Source of the DNA: Carnobacterium_A antarcticum
Lineage (GTDB): Bacteria; Bacillota; Bacilli; Lactobacillales; Carnobacteriaceae
Reading direction: 5' to 3' (one strand)
NCBI RefSeq assembly: GCF_042658365.1
Contig: NZ_JBHSQC010000025.1
DNA length: 64,000 nt
Part shown: piece by piece, positions 45,226-54,265 of the stretch
How positions within the stretch are numbered: position 1 is the stretch's first letter
Layout: each line of letters opens with the position of its first letter
The notes under the pieces: generated by a model
Seen by the model: the letters and a program-made list of their open reading frames with translations, nothing else
What the model was told of the DNA's origin: nothing
Databases searched by the model: none
Position numbers and translations under genes: made by a program

Positions 45226-45912
45226 ATGCTCTCAACCACGCATTCCGAAAAAGGGAATCATTTTAAACAAGTTATTGAGATTTATTTATTTATTAATCCC
45301 ATCGGTTCTGTTTGTTATCAAGCAGAAAAAGGGGTAATGGACTTTATACAATCTTGTGAAGAAAAAGTTCATTTTCATTTTATTCCTGTCCACAATTTCA
45401 AGACATTCTCTGATTACATGAAGGCATTAGAATTGCCAGCAAAAGATCTAAACTTAAGAAACGAGCTTTTTTCTCAAACTTATGAAGCTTGTTTGGCTTA
45501 CTCGGCTGCTTGTATGCAAGGCAAGAAAAAAGGCCGCGTATTTTTAATGGCTATGCAGCAAGCTTTAACTATTGACAATCTCCCTTTCTCTCAAAAATTA
45601 TTGCAACAAATCGCTTATGAATCAAATTTAGATATCCCGATGTTTTTAGAAGATAAGAAATCAGAATTTGCTAAAGCAGCTTTTGAAGCTGACCAAAAAA
45701 TTGCTCGTGAAATGAACATTCTTACAACTCCTTCTTGTGTAGTCTTTAGTGACCAGCACAAAGATCATGGACTTTTGATTGAAGAATACATTACGGTAGA
45801 TTTACTGGAAAAATTATGTGCCCAAGGCTCAGAAGTTTATGAAAGCAATCCGATTGCAATTGCTTCCAATCAATTGCCTGTCGTGAAGAAAAATCATCTG
45901 CACGTTCTTTAA
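45226..45912 (+). CDS. spxH: ClpXP adaptor SpxH (YjbH), DsbA-like
   Basis: 228 residues, thioredoxin/DsbA-like fold (IEIYLFINPIGSVCYQAEKG at the active-site position; the late TTPSCVVF is the cis-Pro region). SpxH delivers Spx to ClpXP. The first cysteine of the CxxC pair is replaced (GSVC instead of CxxC), so it is unlikely to be a working disulfide oxidoreductase. The location between yjbK and pepF matches Bacillus. Confidence 0.9.
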   Translation: MLSTTHSEKGNHFKQVIEIYLFINPIGSVCYQAEKGVMDFIQSCEEKVHFHFIPVHNFKTFSDYMKALELPAKDLNLRNELFSQTYEACLAYSAACMQGKKKGRVFLMAMQQALTIDNLPFSQKLLQQIAYESNLDIPMFLEDKKSEFAKAAFEADQKIAREMNILTTPSCVVFSDQHKDHGLLIEEYITVDLLEKLCAQGSEVYESNPIAIASNQLPVVKKNHLHVL

Positions 45913-45931
45913 GCAAAAATAATAGTTATTC

Positions 45932-46009
45932 AAAAAAAAAGAACCTATCCATATGCTATTCCCGAAACTGACAGTTTTAGGAGCAGTACATGGATATAGG
46001 TTCTTTTTT
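45932..46009. terminator. Bidirectional terminator of spxH and pepF
   Basis: AAAAAAGAACCTATCCAT paired with ATGGATATAGGTTCTTTTTT (two-base bulge), around a loop of nearly 40 bases. Confidence 0.8.
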
Positions 46010-46030
46010 ATGCTTTCTTATTCGCTAGCT

Positions 46031-47851
46031 TTAAGCCTTCAACGTTTCAATCAACGTCTCCAACTCATTTAACCTAGTTTCAAAAACAGTCATCGCTTCT
46101 TGAATATAGTTTTTTTCTGTCATATCTACTCCTGCTTTTTTCATGACTTCAATCGGATAATCACTACTGCCTGATTTCAAATAAGTCAGGTAGTTCTCTA
46201 ATGATGTACCTTCTTCATCTTTTAAGATTTTGGCTGCTAACGCTGTTGCTGCTGAAAACCCTGTTGCATATTGGTAAACATAATAATTGTAATAAAAATG
46301 AGGAATACGCGACCATTCAAATGCAATTTCAGAATCTTCTTCAACTGCTGGACCATAGTAGCGTGCATTCAATTTTCCATAAGCTTGATTTAAAAAATCA
46401 CTGGTTAAAGGTGTGCCTTTTGCTGTTTCTTCATGAATAAAATGCTCAAATTCAGCAAATTGTGTTTGCCGGAAAATAGTTCCTTTAAAACCATCTAAAT
46501 AATGATTTAAGATATAAGCACGCACTTGAGGGTCTTTTTGAGTTTCTAATAAATATTCGGTCAAGATATTTTCGTTAGTTGTCGAAGCAATTTCAGCTAA
46601 GAAAATAGAATAATCTCCGTAGACATATGGTTGGTTTGCTCTAGTAAAATAGCTATGCGCGCTATGTCCCAGTTCATGAACTAACGTATATAAATGATTT
46701 AATGAATCGTGCCAGTTTAGTAAAATATAGGGATTGGTTTCATAAGCTCCTGAAGAGTATGCACCGCTACGCTTGCCTGCATTCTCTACAACATCGATCC
46801 AACGCTCTTGAAAAGCTTTCTCTAACACAGCTAGGTATTCTTCTCCTAGTGGTTTTAAGGCTTCCATTGTTGTTTCTTTAGCGTCTTCATAAGTGAACTT
46901 GATGCCTGCTTCTCCAGTAATAGGCGTATACATATCGTACATATGCAATTCGTCAACGTTTAATAGTTCTTTTCTTAAAGCTACATAACGATGAAGCAGC
47001 GGCAGATTATCATCGACAACCTCTAATAACGTATCGTATACTGTTTCAGGAATATGGTTTGCTGCCAATGCTTTCTCACGTGCAGATTGGTAATGATGCA
47101 CTTTTGCATTGTAATTATGGTATTTAACATGCGAAGACAAGGTACTAGCGAAGGTATTGTTCAACCCCTGATAGACTTGGTATAAATTTTTAAAAGCAGC
47201 TTCACGTACAGAACGATTCATACTTTCCATCAGTTGTCCATAGACTCCGTGCGATAATTGGATATCGTCGCCGTTCTCATCTTTGATTACTGGAAACTGT
47301 AAGTCAGCATTATTCAAAACATTAAAGGTCCGGCTTGAAGCTCCAAAAATTTCTCCTGCTCCTGCCAAGAGAGCTTCCTCATTAGCTGACAGAATGTGTT
47401 TTCTAGAAGCTGTCAATTGATCAATGTAATGTTGATACATAACTAAATCTTTGTTTTCTTTTAAATAACCAGACAATTTTTCTTCTGGGATTTCTAATAC
47501 TTCAGGTTCAAACCAAGAAATTGCTTCTCCTGCTTTAGTTGCTAGTGAAGAAGCGCGGTCGTACATTCCTTGATATACGGCGTTGGCTGTATCTTGATCA
47601 TTTTTTAAGTGAGCGTAAACATACAACGTTTCCAGCTCGTTGGAAATTTCAAGAATATATTGAATACAATGCAAGAACGTTTCAGCACTTTCTGTTAATC
47701 TCCCTTTAAATGCAGCTATTCCAGCTATCTTTTGTTCCAATTCTTGATAGGCTGCATGAAACGCTTCATCAGACTCAAAAATAACATTTAAATCCCAAGT
47801 CAATGCTACGGGGACTTCTTCACGTTTTGGTAATTTTTTTGATTCTTCCAT
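46031..47851 (-). CDS. pepF: Oligoendopeptidase F
   Basis: 606 residues, M3 family. The zinc site is HELGHSAHSYF (about 390) with a downstream glutamate (FLAEIAST). It cleaves 7-17-residue peptides in the cytosol and works with the Opp transporter. It lies between spxH and coiA as in Bacillus yjbG. Confidence 0.95.
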   Translation of the reverse strand: MEESKKLPKREEVPVALTWDLNVIFESDEAFHAAYQELEQKIAGIAAFKGRLTESAETFLHCIQYILEISNELETLYVYAHLKNDQDTANAVYQGMYDRASSLATKAGEAISWFEPEVLEIPEEKLSGYLKENKDLVMYQHYIDQLTASRKHILSANEEALLAGAGEIFGASSRTFNVLNNADLQFPVIKDENGDDIQLSHGVYGQLMESMNRSVREAAFKNLYQVYQGLNNTFASTLSSHVKYHNYNAKVHHYQSAREKALAANHIPETVYDTLLEVVDDNLPLLHRYVALRKELLNVDELHMYDMYTPITGEAGIKFTYEDAKETTMEALKPLGEEYLAVLEKAFQERWIDVVENAGKRSGAYSSGAYETNPYILLNWHDSLNHLYTLVHELGHSAHSYFTRANQPYVYGDYSIFLAEIASTTNENILTEYLLETQKDPQVRAYILNHYLDGFKGTIFRQTQFAEFEHFIHEETAKGTPLTSDFLNQAYGKLNARYYGPAVEEDSEIAFEWSRIPHFYYNYYVYQYATGFSAATALAAKILKDEEGTSLENYLTYLKSGSSDYPIEVMKKAGVDMTEKNYIQEAMTVFETRLNELETLIETLKA

Positions 47852-48105
47852 ACTAATCCCTCCTAATTTTCATCACTTTTTAATTTTAACATACCTTTCA
47901 CATAAATAAAGGTTCTTTTATGTGAGTGCCCCTTATGGAGTCGCTTTTTAGGATGTATTAGTGAAATATAAAGAATCTTCACTATTTTTATTTGGCTGGA
48001 GAAGAGTTAGTACAGTTATTTTCATCATGTTTTCATGATTACACGGTAGGTATTAAAGCAATAACCACACATTAAAGTTTCCAAAAGAGATGTTTTTTTC
48101 CCTCT

Positions 48106-49299
48106 TCAGTTCTCCATAGCCGTTTTAGTCCCAGAAAAGTCTTTTATTTTTTCTTGTTCATTTAGATAATAATAAGGTTTAGCTTTTATCCGCCACTCTT
48201 TTTTGGTTATTTTTTCTAAAATTCCTTGAGTAGTTAAGGATTCAATGAATGGTAAAAGGGAATCGATTTGCTCATTTAAAGTGACTAATGGCATTGTAAA
48301 AAACACTAGCTGCTGCTTATCTATCATTCTTTTTATTTGATTGTCAATTTCTTGCTTAGTTAGAATAGTTTTCAATTCTTTTTGAACGAGCCATTCGAGT
48401 AAGATATATTTCCAAAAATGAGGCATTGTTTTAATGGCAACTTTGTTTTCAACTGGTAGATACACCTCCTTGGGCAACGAAACAAGCGAATGCCCATGGC
48501 GGTAAATATATTTTTGAAAAGCTACCATTTCAGGCTCTTGGTATCTTCTCCTACGATTCAAGAGCAGATGGCTCTGCAGCAGTTCTTTCTTCAGTGTCTC
48601 TTGTGGGCGACAATAAAAAGGTGATTCCATTTTTATTTCTATAGCTTGCTTCATAAAAAGATCAGAAAAATGTCCTGCTGATTTAAATGTTGTCTTTTCA
48701 CATGCTACTTGCTGTGACACTTTTTTTTGATGGATATTAGAAATTAAATGCAACTGTCGTTGGTAAACATCTAAACTATAAAGGTAATAACCATATGTTT
48801 TATTTTTTTTCATAAATAAACGCTGAAACGAAGTAAGTTTTTGTGTAAATTTAAATTTTGATCCCAAAATCCAATAAACTTCATACTGGTTGTTCTGATA
48901 GCCTTCTGTTCGTTCGATCATTCTGTCCGATGATAATGAGCTGCATTGAAACTCAATGACTATTGGAGTCTTTGAATTTAACCAAACAAGTAAATCTGGC
49001 CGTTGTTTTAAGCCCGGCAAATAGGCTTCTAACTGACAAGGAACTCCTTGTTTGACAAACCACTCAAACAGCAATTTTTTCCCTAATAGATGTTCTTCTG
49101 TCTCACCTTCAGAAAATACTTGGCAAGTCGTCTGATGATAATGGGCAAAATGAGCTTGTTTTAATTTTCCTTGTTTTAAAAAAACCGGTGCTTGGCAGCA
49201 AGGGCAGATATATTCTTCTTTTTTAGTGTTTGTTCTCCTTTCTGTTTTCAGCTTATCTGCATAAACGTGTTGATTTTTTTGATTTAACGCTACTAACAT
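48106..49299 (-). CDS. coiA: Competence protein CoiA family
   Basis: 397 residues from the ATG at 49299, which has GGAAGTGA upstream; two in-frame ATGs lie slightly before. Residues about 30-60 carry a CxxC zinc-like pair (CPCCQAPVFLKQGKLKQAHFAH), and the nuclease-like core is RPDLLVWLN...IVIEFQCSSLS (D...ExQ, PD-(D/E)XK type). CoiA helps transformed DNA to be processed. The gene is intact, which hints at retained competence functions. Confidence 0.88.
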   Translation of the reverse strand: MLVALNQKNQHVYADKLKTERRTNTKKEEYICPCCQAPVFLKQGKLKQAHFAHYHQTTCQVFSEGETEEHLLGKKLLFEWFVKQGVPCQLEAYLPGLKQRPDLLVWLNSKTPIVIEFQCSSLSSDRMIERTEGYQNNQYEVYWILGSKFKFTQKLTSFQRLFMKKNKTYGYYLYSLDVYQRQLHLISNIHQKKVSQQVACEKTTFKSAGHFSDLFMKQAIEIKMESPFYCRPQETLKKELLQSHLLLNRRRRYQEPEMVAFQKYIYRHGHSLVSLPKEVYLPVENKVAIKTMPHFWKYILLEWLVQKELKTILTKQEIDNQIKRMIDKQQLVFFTMPLVTLNEQIDSLLPFIESLTTQGILEKITKKEWRIKAKPYYYLNEQEKIKDFSGTKTAMEN

Positions 49300-49381
49300 A
49301 TACATCACTTCCATTCCTCAGGTTTATTGAACTATCCGCAGAATGGCCTAATTTCTGTTTCTAAAAAAGAACAAACAAAAA

Positions 49382-49416
49382 AAGGAACTAAGAGGCTTTC
49401 CGTCTCTTAGTTCCTT
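49382..49416 (-). terminator. mecA terminator
   Basis: AAGGAACTAAGAG paired with CTCTTAGTTCCTT, seven T on the minus strand. Confidence 0.9.
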
Positions 49417-49427
49417 CACCTATATAC

Positions 49428-50093
49428 TTATTTGAAATAGTAACGTGTTAACTCTAGTGCGCTGTTTTCCATGATCAATTGTCCATGCTCAGTCAACACA
49501 CCATGAGTAATGGGAGTCTTTTCAGCAAATTCAAGTGCTAAAGAAACCTCTTCATCAACGCTTCGTTCAATCATCTCTTCAACAAAGAAAACTAAATGCA
49601 AGAAATAATCGCCTTTATATAAATAAAGATTCGATGCTGCATTGTCTAGATACAATCTTTTTGATAGTGAAACCATGTCTTCGAATTGATTGAAACGCAA
49701 GACAACTTCTTCAATTTCTTTATTTGGATTGCCTAAATAATTTTCTACGTTATCTGTTTGTCCATCTTGAACTAATTGTTTTTTTATCAACTGTGAAAAA
49801 TCTCCTGAACCAAAATTATCAGATGCTGAAGAAAAGTCAATATCTTCGCTTAATGGACCACCTTTACTAATGAACAATTCTAAACCACTGCCATTAGGTA
49901 AAACCTGAAATGTAATTGCATCAGATTCATGGAACTGTTCATCCACGTCGACTTCTTCCAAAATACTGTAAAAGAATTCTTCAATCTGTTTATGATTCCC
50001 TAAAAGATCTAAAAAGGTTATGCCTCTTTCTTCCAAATCAGCATTTCCAATGAGTACACGGATTGTATTTTCATTTATGTGTTCCATTTCCAT
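49428..50093 (-). CDS. mecA: Adaptor protein MecA
   Basis: 221 residues from the ATG at 50093 (MEMEHINENTIRVLIGNADLEERGI), after an AGGTG site; the open frame before it has no site. The N-terminal domain binds targets such as ComK/ComX or Spx, and the C-terminal domain (from about 130) binds ClpC. The usual length of MecA is about 220. Confidence 0.93.
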   Translation of the reverse strand: MEMEHINENTIRVLIGNADLEERGITFLDLLGNHKQIEEFFYSILEEVDVDEQFHESDAITFQVLPNGSGLELFISKGGPLSEDIDFSSASDNFGSGDFSQLIKKQLVQDGQTDNVENYLGNPNKEIEEVVLRFNQFEDMVSLSKRLYLDNAASNLYLYKGDYFLHLVFFVEEMIERSVDEEVSLALEFAEKTPITHGVLTEHGQLIMENSALELTRYYFK

Positions 50094-50408
50094 AGTCCTA
50101 CACCTCATTTCTTCATTTCTGCGGTTATCTTCAAATAATCGCAAGAACTATTTATACTAACTATTTTAAAGCAAATATATTAAATGTAAAGATAAAAGTG
50201 TCCGAAAAAAATAGCTGCTTCGAGAGATCCTCTTCTTACGAGCTCTCATTAATTAAAGCAGGCCCAATCCCACTTTTAAACAAGCAAAAAAATACTTTGC
50301 ATTTATTAACTCTGTTTAGTTTATTAGTTTAATAAATACGGAAAAGCCTGGAATAGAATTACTTAAAAGCAATTCTGTTCCAGACTCTATTAAATCATTC
50401 TCTCAAAT
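50094..50408. other. Gene-free stretch between mecA and spx
   Basis: No ORF with a site is found. A hairpin at 50349-50382 (TGGAATAGAATT with AATTCTGTTCCA, 11 of 12, then TTTT on the minus strand) is the likely spx terminator. The rest should hold the mecA promoter. A short GAGAG/CTCTC inverted repeat near 50,220-50,250 is not interpretable. Confidence 0.6.
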
Positions 50409-50807
50409 TTAATACCCAACGATTTTTTGTGCATGCTGTAATTCAAGCGCACGAACTTCTCTAGGTAAAAAGCGTCGAATTTCATCTTCATTGTATCCTA
50501 CTTGCAATCTTTTATCATCTAACATGATTGGTCGACGTAAAAGCCCAGGATTTACTTGAATTAAATCAAACAAGTTTTGAAGAGGTAAATCATCTAAATC
50601 AACATCTAATTCTTGAAAGACCTTTGATCTAGTAGAAATGATTTCTTCTGTTCCATCTTCCGTCATCCGCAAAATTGATTTAATCTCAGGAATAGATAAA
50701 GGTTCAGAAAAAATATTTCTTTCTGTATAAGTAATGTTGTTTTCTTCTAACCACGCACGAGCTTTGCGGCATGAAGTACAACTAGGTGATGTATATAAAG
50801 TAACCAT
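50409..50807 (-). CDS. spx: Transcriptional regulator Spx
   Basis: 132 residues, ArsC-like fold. The redox switch CTSC is at residues 10-13, and the RNA polymerase contact region is LLRRPIMLDDKRLQVGYNEDEIR. It binds the alpha subunit C-terminal domain under disulfide stress and is degraded by ClpXP with SpxH. Confidence 0.96.
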   Translation of the reverse strand: MVTLYTSPSCTSCRKARAWLEENNITYTERNIFSEPLSIPEIKSILRMTEDGTEEIISTRSKVFQELDVDLDDLPLQNLFDLIQVNPGLLRRPIMLDDKRLQVGYNEDEIRRFLPREVRALELQHAQKIVGY

Positions 50808-51047
50808 ATGTTATGTCTCTCCTTTTTTAGTCGGATAGATAGCCAATAAAATAATTTTAATGACACCCTTAACTGGCTTACAAGACCTATTATACACTAC
50901 CTAAAAAAATAATACTACCCTTTTTGTCAAAGTTCCGTCACTTTTAAGACATTTTTCGTTGTTATCTCTGTACTCCACGATTTTCCGTTCACATTTAACT
51001 CAACAAAATCCTTTATGCATCAACGTTCATAGTCAATAATTGTATAT

Positions 51048-51062
51048 TGATAATCATTACAA
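51048..51062. promoter_or_regulatory. Fur/PerR-type box upstream of spx
   Basis: TGATAAT-C-ATTACAA fits the 7-1-7 inverted repeat of the Fur family (right arm 5 of 7). In Bacillus, spx is controlled by PerR from an upstream site; the position 240 bp before the start is compatible. Confidence 0.45.
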
Positions 51063-51112
51063 TTAAGTCTTTATTGTAAATAAGTTTTTTTGCATTAAAA
51101 AATAGAAGACAT

Positions 51113-51152
51113 AAAAACAGACATTTCTAATATATTAGAAATGTCTGTTTTT
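51113..51152. terminator. oppF terminator, perfect palindrome
   Basis: A perfect 40-bp palindrome (half site AAAAACAGACATTTCTAATA) with T runs at both ends, 10 bp after the oppF stop. Confidence 0.9.
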
Positions 51153-51162
51153 CGACTTGAAT

Positions 51163-52104
51163 TTATTTCGCGTAGTTCGCTTTTTTTTCTTTCAAAGCTG
51201 CTACATCTGATTCACGACAGTAAACAAAATGTCCTGGTGTAATTTCTCTTAATTCTTCTGCTTCTTCATTTGCTTCTCTACGAATATAAGGCGTCCGGAC
51301 ACGATTGCGCTCATACTCAGGATCCGGCAATGGAACAGCAGACAATAAACTTTCCGTATAAGGATGCAAAGGTCTATTGTAAACTTCGTCAGCAGCTGCT
51401 AATTCAAGTAATTTACCATTGTTCATTACTCCAATACGGTCACTGATATATTTCACCATTGATAAGTCATGGGCAATAAACAAGAACGTCAAATCTTGCG
51501 TTTTTTGTAATTCCATTAACAAATTTACTACTTGGGCTTGTATAGAAACATCTAAAGCCGAGATAGGTTCATCCGCAATAATAAATTTTGGTTTAACTGC
51601 AAGAGCTCTTGCGATTCCGATACGCTGACGTTGGCCACCTGAAAATTCATGCGGATAACGTGAAGCATGGTCAGGATTTAGTCCGACCGTTTTCAGCAAC
51701 TCATCTACTTGACGATTACGGTCTTCAGTTGAAGTAGCTAAATTATGAATATCAATTCCTTCGGCAATAATGTCGCGTACTTTCATTTTCGGATTTAATG
51801 AAGCATAAGGATCTTGAAAAATCATTTGCATATCTCTTCTGAATGACAACATTTCCTTTTTACCTTTAATACTGTGGACTTTAGTTCCTTGAAAATCTAT
51901 TTCGCCAGCTGTTGGGTTGTAAAGACGAATAATTGAACGACCAGTTGTCGATTTACCTGAACCGGACTCTCCAACTAAACCGAAAGTCTCCCCTTTATAA
52001 ATGTCAAAAGTCACATCATCTACTGCACGAACTTCATTTTTAGTCCCACTGTTAAAGTATTGCTTTAATCCTTTAACTTCTAATATTTTTTCTCTGTTCT
52101 CCAT
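51163..52104 (-). CDS. oppF: Oligopeptide ABC transporter ATP-binding protein OppF
   Basis: 313 residues. Walker A GESGSGKST, signature FSGGQRQRIGIARAL, Walker B FIIADEPISALD, plus the C-terminal oligopeptide/dipeptide extension (PLPDPEYERNR). It is the last gene of oppBCDF, 2 bp after oppD. Confidence 0.95.
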   Translation of the reverse strand: MENREKILEVKGLKQYFNSGTKNEVRAVDDVTFDIYKGETFGLVGESGSGKSTTGRSIIRLYNPTAGEIDFQGTKVHSIKGKKEMLSFRRDMQMIFQDPYASLNPKMKVRDIIAEGIDIHNLATSTEDRNRQVDELLKTVGLNPDHASRYPHEFSGGQRQRIGIARALAVKPKFIIADEPISALDVSIQAQVVNLLMELQKTQDLTFLFIAHDLSMVKYISDRIGVMNNGKLLELAAADEVYNRPLHPYTESLLSAVPLPDPEYERNRVRTPYIRREANEEAEELREITPGHFVYCRESDVAALKEKKANYAK

Positions 52105-52106
52105 TT

Positions 52107-53201
52107 TTAGACGCCTCCTTTTACTTCATGGTTAGCATCAAAAACGGCTGAATCTTCATTGTGTTGATGTTTTGAAAATTTTTGCTTATAGATTTCTTGA
52201 CGTGCTTTAATTTCAGCAGGTGGTTCAACTGCTGGTGCATTAGGGTGCAATAACCAAGTTGCTGCATAATGAGTCTCAGAAACTTTAAACAAAGGCGGTT
52301 CTAATTCAGTATCGATTTTCATCGCAAACTCGTTACGAGGAGCAAAAGCATCTCCTACAGGTGGATCCAGTAAGTCCGGAGGCGTTCCTGGGATTGCATA
52401 AAGCGTCTCTTTGATCTCTAATGTAGGCATTGAACTAATCAATCCCCAAGTATATGGGTGTTGTGGATTATAAAAAATCTCATCAACAGTTCCTACTTCT
52501 ACGATTTTTCCAGCATACATAACCGCTACGCGGTCAGCTACGTTAGCTACTACGCCTAAATCATGTGTAATAAAAATAATCGAAGTTGAAATTTTCTTTT
52601 GCAGTTCTTTCATCAAATCAAGAATTTGCGCTTGAATTGTTACGTCTAAAGCTGTTGTCGGTTCATCAGCTATCAAAATTTCCGGATTACAAGCTAAGGC
52701 AATCGCAATAACGATTCGTTGTCTTTGTCCACCTGAAAATTGATGCGGGTATTGTTTCATACGTTTTTCAGCATGAGGCAACCCTACCAAATTTAACAAT
52801 TCTAGAGCACGCTTAGATGCTTCATCTTTATTTAATTTTTGATGAAGGCGAATCGGTTCAGATACTTGTTTTCCAATCGTCATTGTCGGATTAAGCGACG
52901 TCATCGGATCTTGGAAAATCATAGCGATATCCTTTCCTCGGATGCCTTGCATTTCTTTTTCGGTTTTTTTAATTAGGTCGCTGCCATTGAACAAAATCTC
53001 GCCTTGCTCAACATTAGCGTTTTGAGAAAGCAAACGCATAATACTGCGAGTCGTCACGGATTTACCAGAACCAGACTCACCGACGATAGCTAATGTCTCC
53101 CCTTTTTTTAAATTGAAACTGACACCACGAATGGCTTTTACTTTACCAGCATAGGTGTCGAATGTGATATTCAAATTCTTAACTTCTAATACATTATTCA
53201 T
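52107..53201 (-). CDS. oppD: Oligopeptide ABC transporter ATP-binding protein OppD
   Basis: 364 residues. Walker A GESGSGKSV, signature FSGGQRQRIVIAIAL, Walker B ILIADEPTTALD, C-terminal extension with PGTPPDLLDPPVGDAFAPRN. It pairs with OppF as the ATPase dimer. Confidence 0.95.
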   Translation of the reverse strand: MNNVLEVKNLNITFDTYAGKVKAIRGVSFNLKKGETLAIVGESGSGKSVTTRSIMRLLSQNANVEQGEILFNGSDLIKKTEKEMQGIRGKDIAMIFQDPMTSLNPTMTIGKQVSEPIRLHQKLNKDEASKRALELLNLVGLPHAEKRMKQYPHQFSGGQRQRIVIAIALACNPEILIADEPTTALDVTIQAQILDLMKELQKKISTSIIFITHDLGVVANVADRVAVMYAGKIVEVGTVDEIFYNPQHPYTWGLISSMPTLEIKETLYAIPGTPPDLLDPPVGDAFAPRNEFAMKIDTELEPPLFKVSETHYAATWLLHPNAPAVEPPAEIKARQEIYKQKFSKHQHNEDSAVFDANHEVKGGV

Positions 53202-53215
53202 TCGGATTCACCTCG

Positions 53216-54265
53216 CTAATCTTTCATTTTTGGATCAAATGCATCACGTAAACCATCAGCTAGCAAGTTAAATGAAATCATCAAAATACAAATAACAGCT
53301 GCCGGATACCACATCAAATGTGGTAAGAAACGGAATGTTTTGTAACCATCGTTAATCAATGTTCCTAAAGAAGCCGTTGGTGCTGGAATACCAATACCAA
53401 TGAAACTTAAGAAGGCTTCAAAGAAAATAGCCGCTGGAATTGAAAACATTGTTTGAATGATAATAATCCCTGATAAATTTGGAATCAAATGTTTAATAGC
53501 AATTTTAAAGGGAGACTCTCCCAATGTTTTTGCTGCTAAAATATATTCTTGGTTTTTCAACTTCAATGTTTGTGCTCGAATAACCCGAGCCATTGAAATC
53601 CAACCTGTAATCGCTAAAGCGATAATAATTGATTTAATACCTGGGTCTAAGACTAATAACATTAAGATAACCACAACTAAGTTTGGCACACCGGATAAAA
53701 TCTCCAATAACCGTTGCATAGCGTTATCAACTTTTCCGCCAGCCCAACCTGATACTAATCCATAAAGAACACCTATGGTTAAGTCAAATAACGCTGCGAC
53801 AAAGGCAATCAAGAGCGACACGCGGGTTCCGTGTAAGATACGCGAAAGCAAATCACGGCCTAAGCCATCTGTTCCTAAAATATAATAAGCATCTGTTGGC
53901 ACACCTTGCTGTTCGTATTTGTCCACACGTGTATTCCCCATAACTTGCGTTCCGTTTAAACCATCAATGTTTAATCCTGGAATTTTAGGCGGCAAGTTAG
54001 CATGTGAAACCGTTTGGTGGTTCGGATCATGTGGCGAAATGACCGGAGCTGCAATACTTAAGATAACAAAAATAATCAGTACAAACAAACTAACTACCGC
54101 AGCTTTATTTTTCTTTAATCGTCTCCAAGAATCCTGTAGAAAACTTAAAGAAGGCGCTGCTATTTTTTCATTATCTGCTGCATTTAAACTACCAGCTGGA
54201 ACAAACATTTCAGGAGGCAAGGTAGTTGTCTCATCAACAACAGCTTTTTGTTTTGAATCACTCAT
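53216..54265 (-). CDS. oppC: Oligopeptide ABC transporter permease OppC
   Basis: 349 residues. A long polar N-terminus (to about 55) is followed by six membrane segments; the EAA loop is AKTLGESPFKIAIKHLIPN. The start overlaps the oppB stop by one base. Confidence 0.94.
   Translation of the reverse strand: MSDSKQKAVVDETTTLPPEMFVPAGSLNAADNEKIAAPSLSFLQDSWRRLKKNKAAVVSLFVLIIFVILSIAAPVISPHDPNHQTVSHANLPPKIPGLNIDGLNGTQVMGNTRVDKYEQQGVPTDAYYILGTDGLGRDLLSRILHGTRVSLLIAFVAALFDLTIGVLYGLVSGWAGGKVDNAMQRLLEILSGVPNLVVVILMLLVLDPGIKSIIIALAITGWISMARVIRAQTLKLKNQEYILAAKTLGESPFKIAIKHLIPNLSGIIIIQTMFSIPAAIFFEAFLSFIGIGIPAPTASLGTLINDGYKTFRFLPHLMWYPAAVICILMISFNLLADGLRDAFDPKMKD

Larger units (their letters stand above)
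50808..51162. other. Gene-free spx upstream region
   Basis: 355 bp without a supported ORF. From right to left it holds the opp terminator, a Fur/PerR-like box (51048-51062), a TTGACA (complement of 50925-50930) and a TATAAT (complement of 50889-50894). The last two are 30 bp apart and so are not one promoter. Several spx promoters are possible. Confidence 0.6.

Noticed and set aside
50889..50930. One spx promoter made of TTGACA and TATAAT
   Set aside because: The spacer is 30 bp, too long for a sigma-A promoter; each element may belong to a different promoter or be chance.
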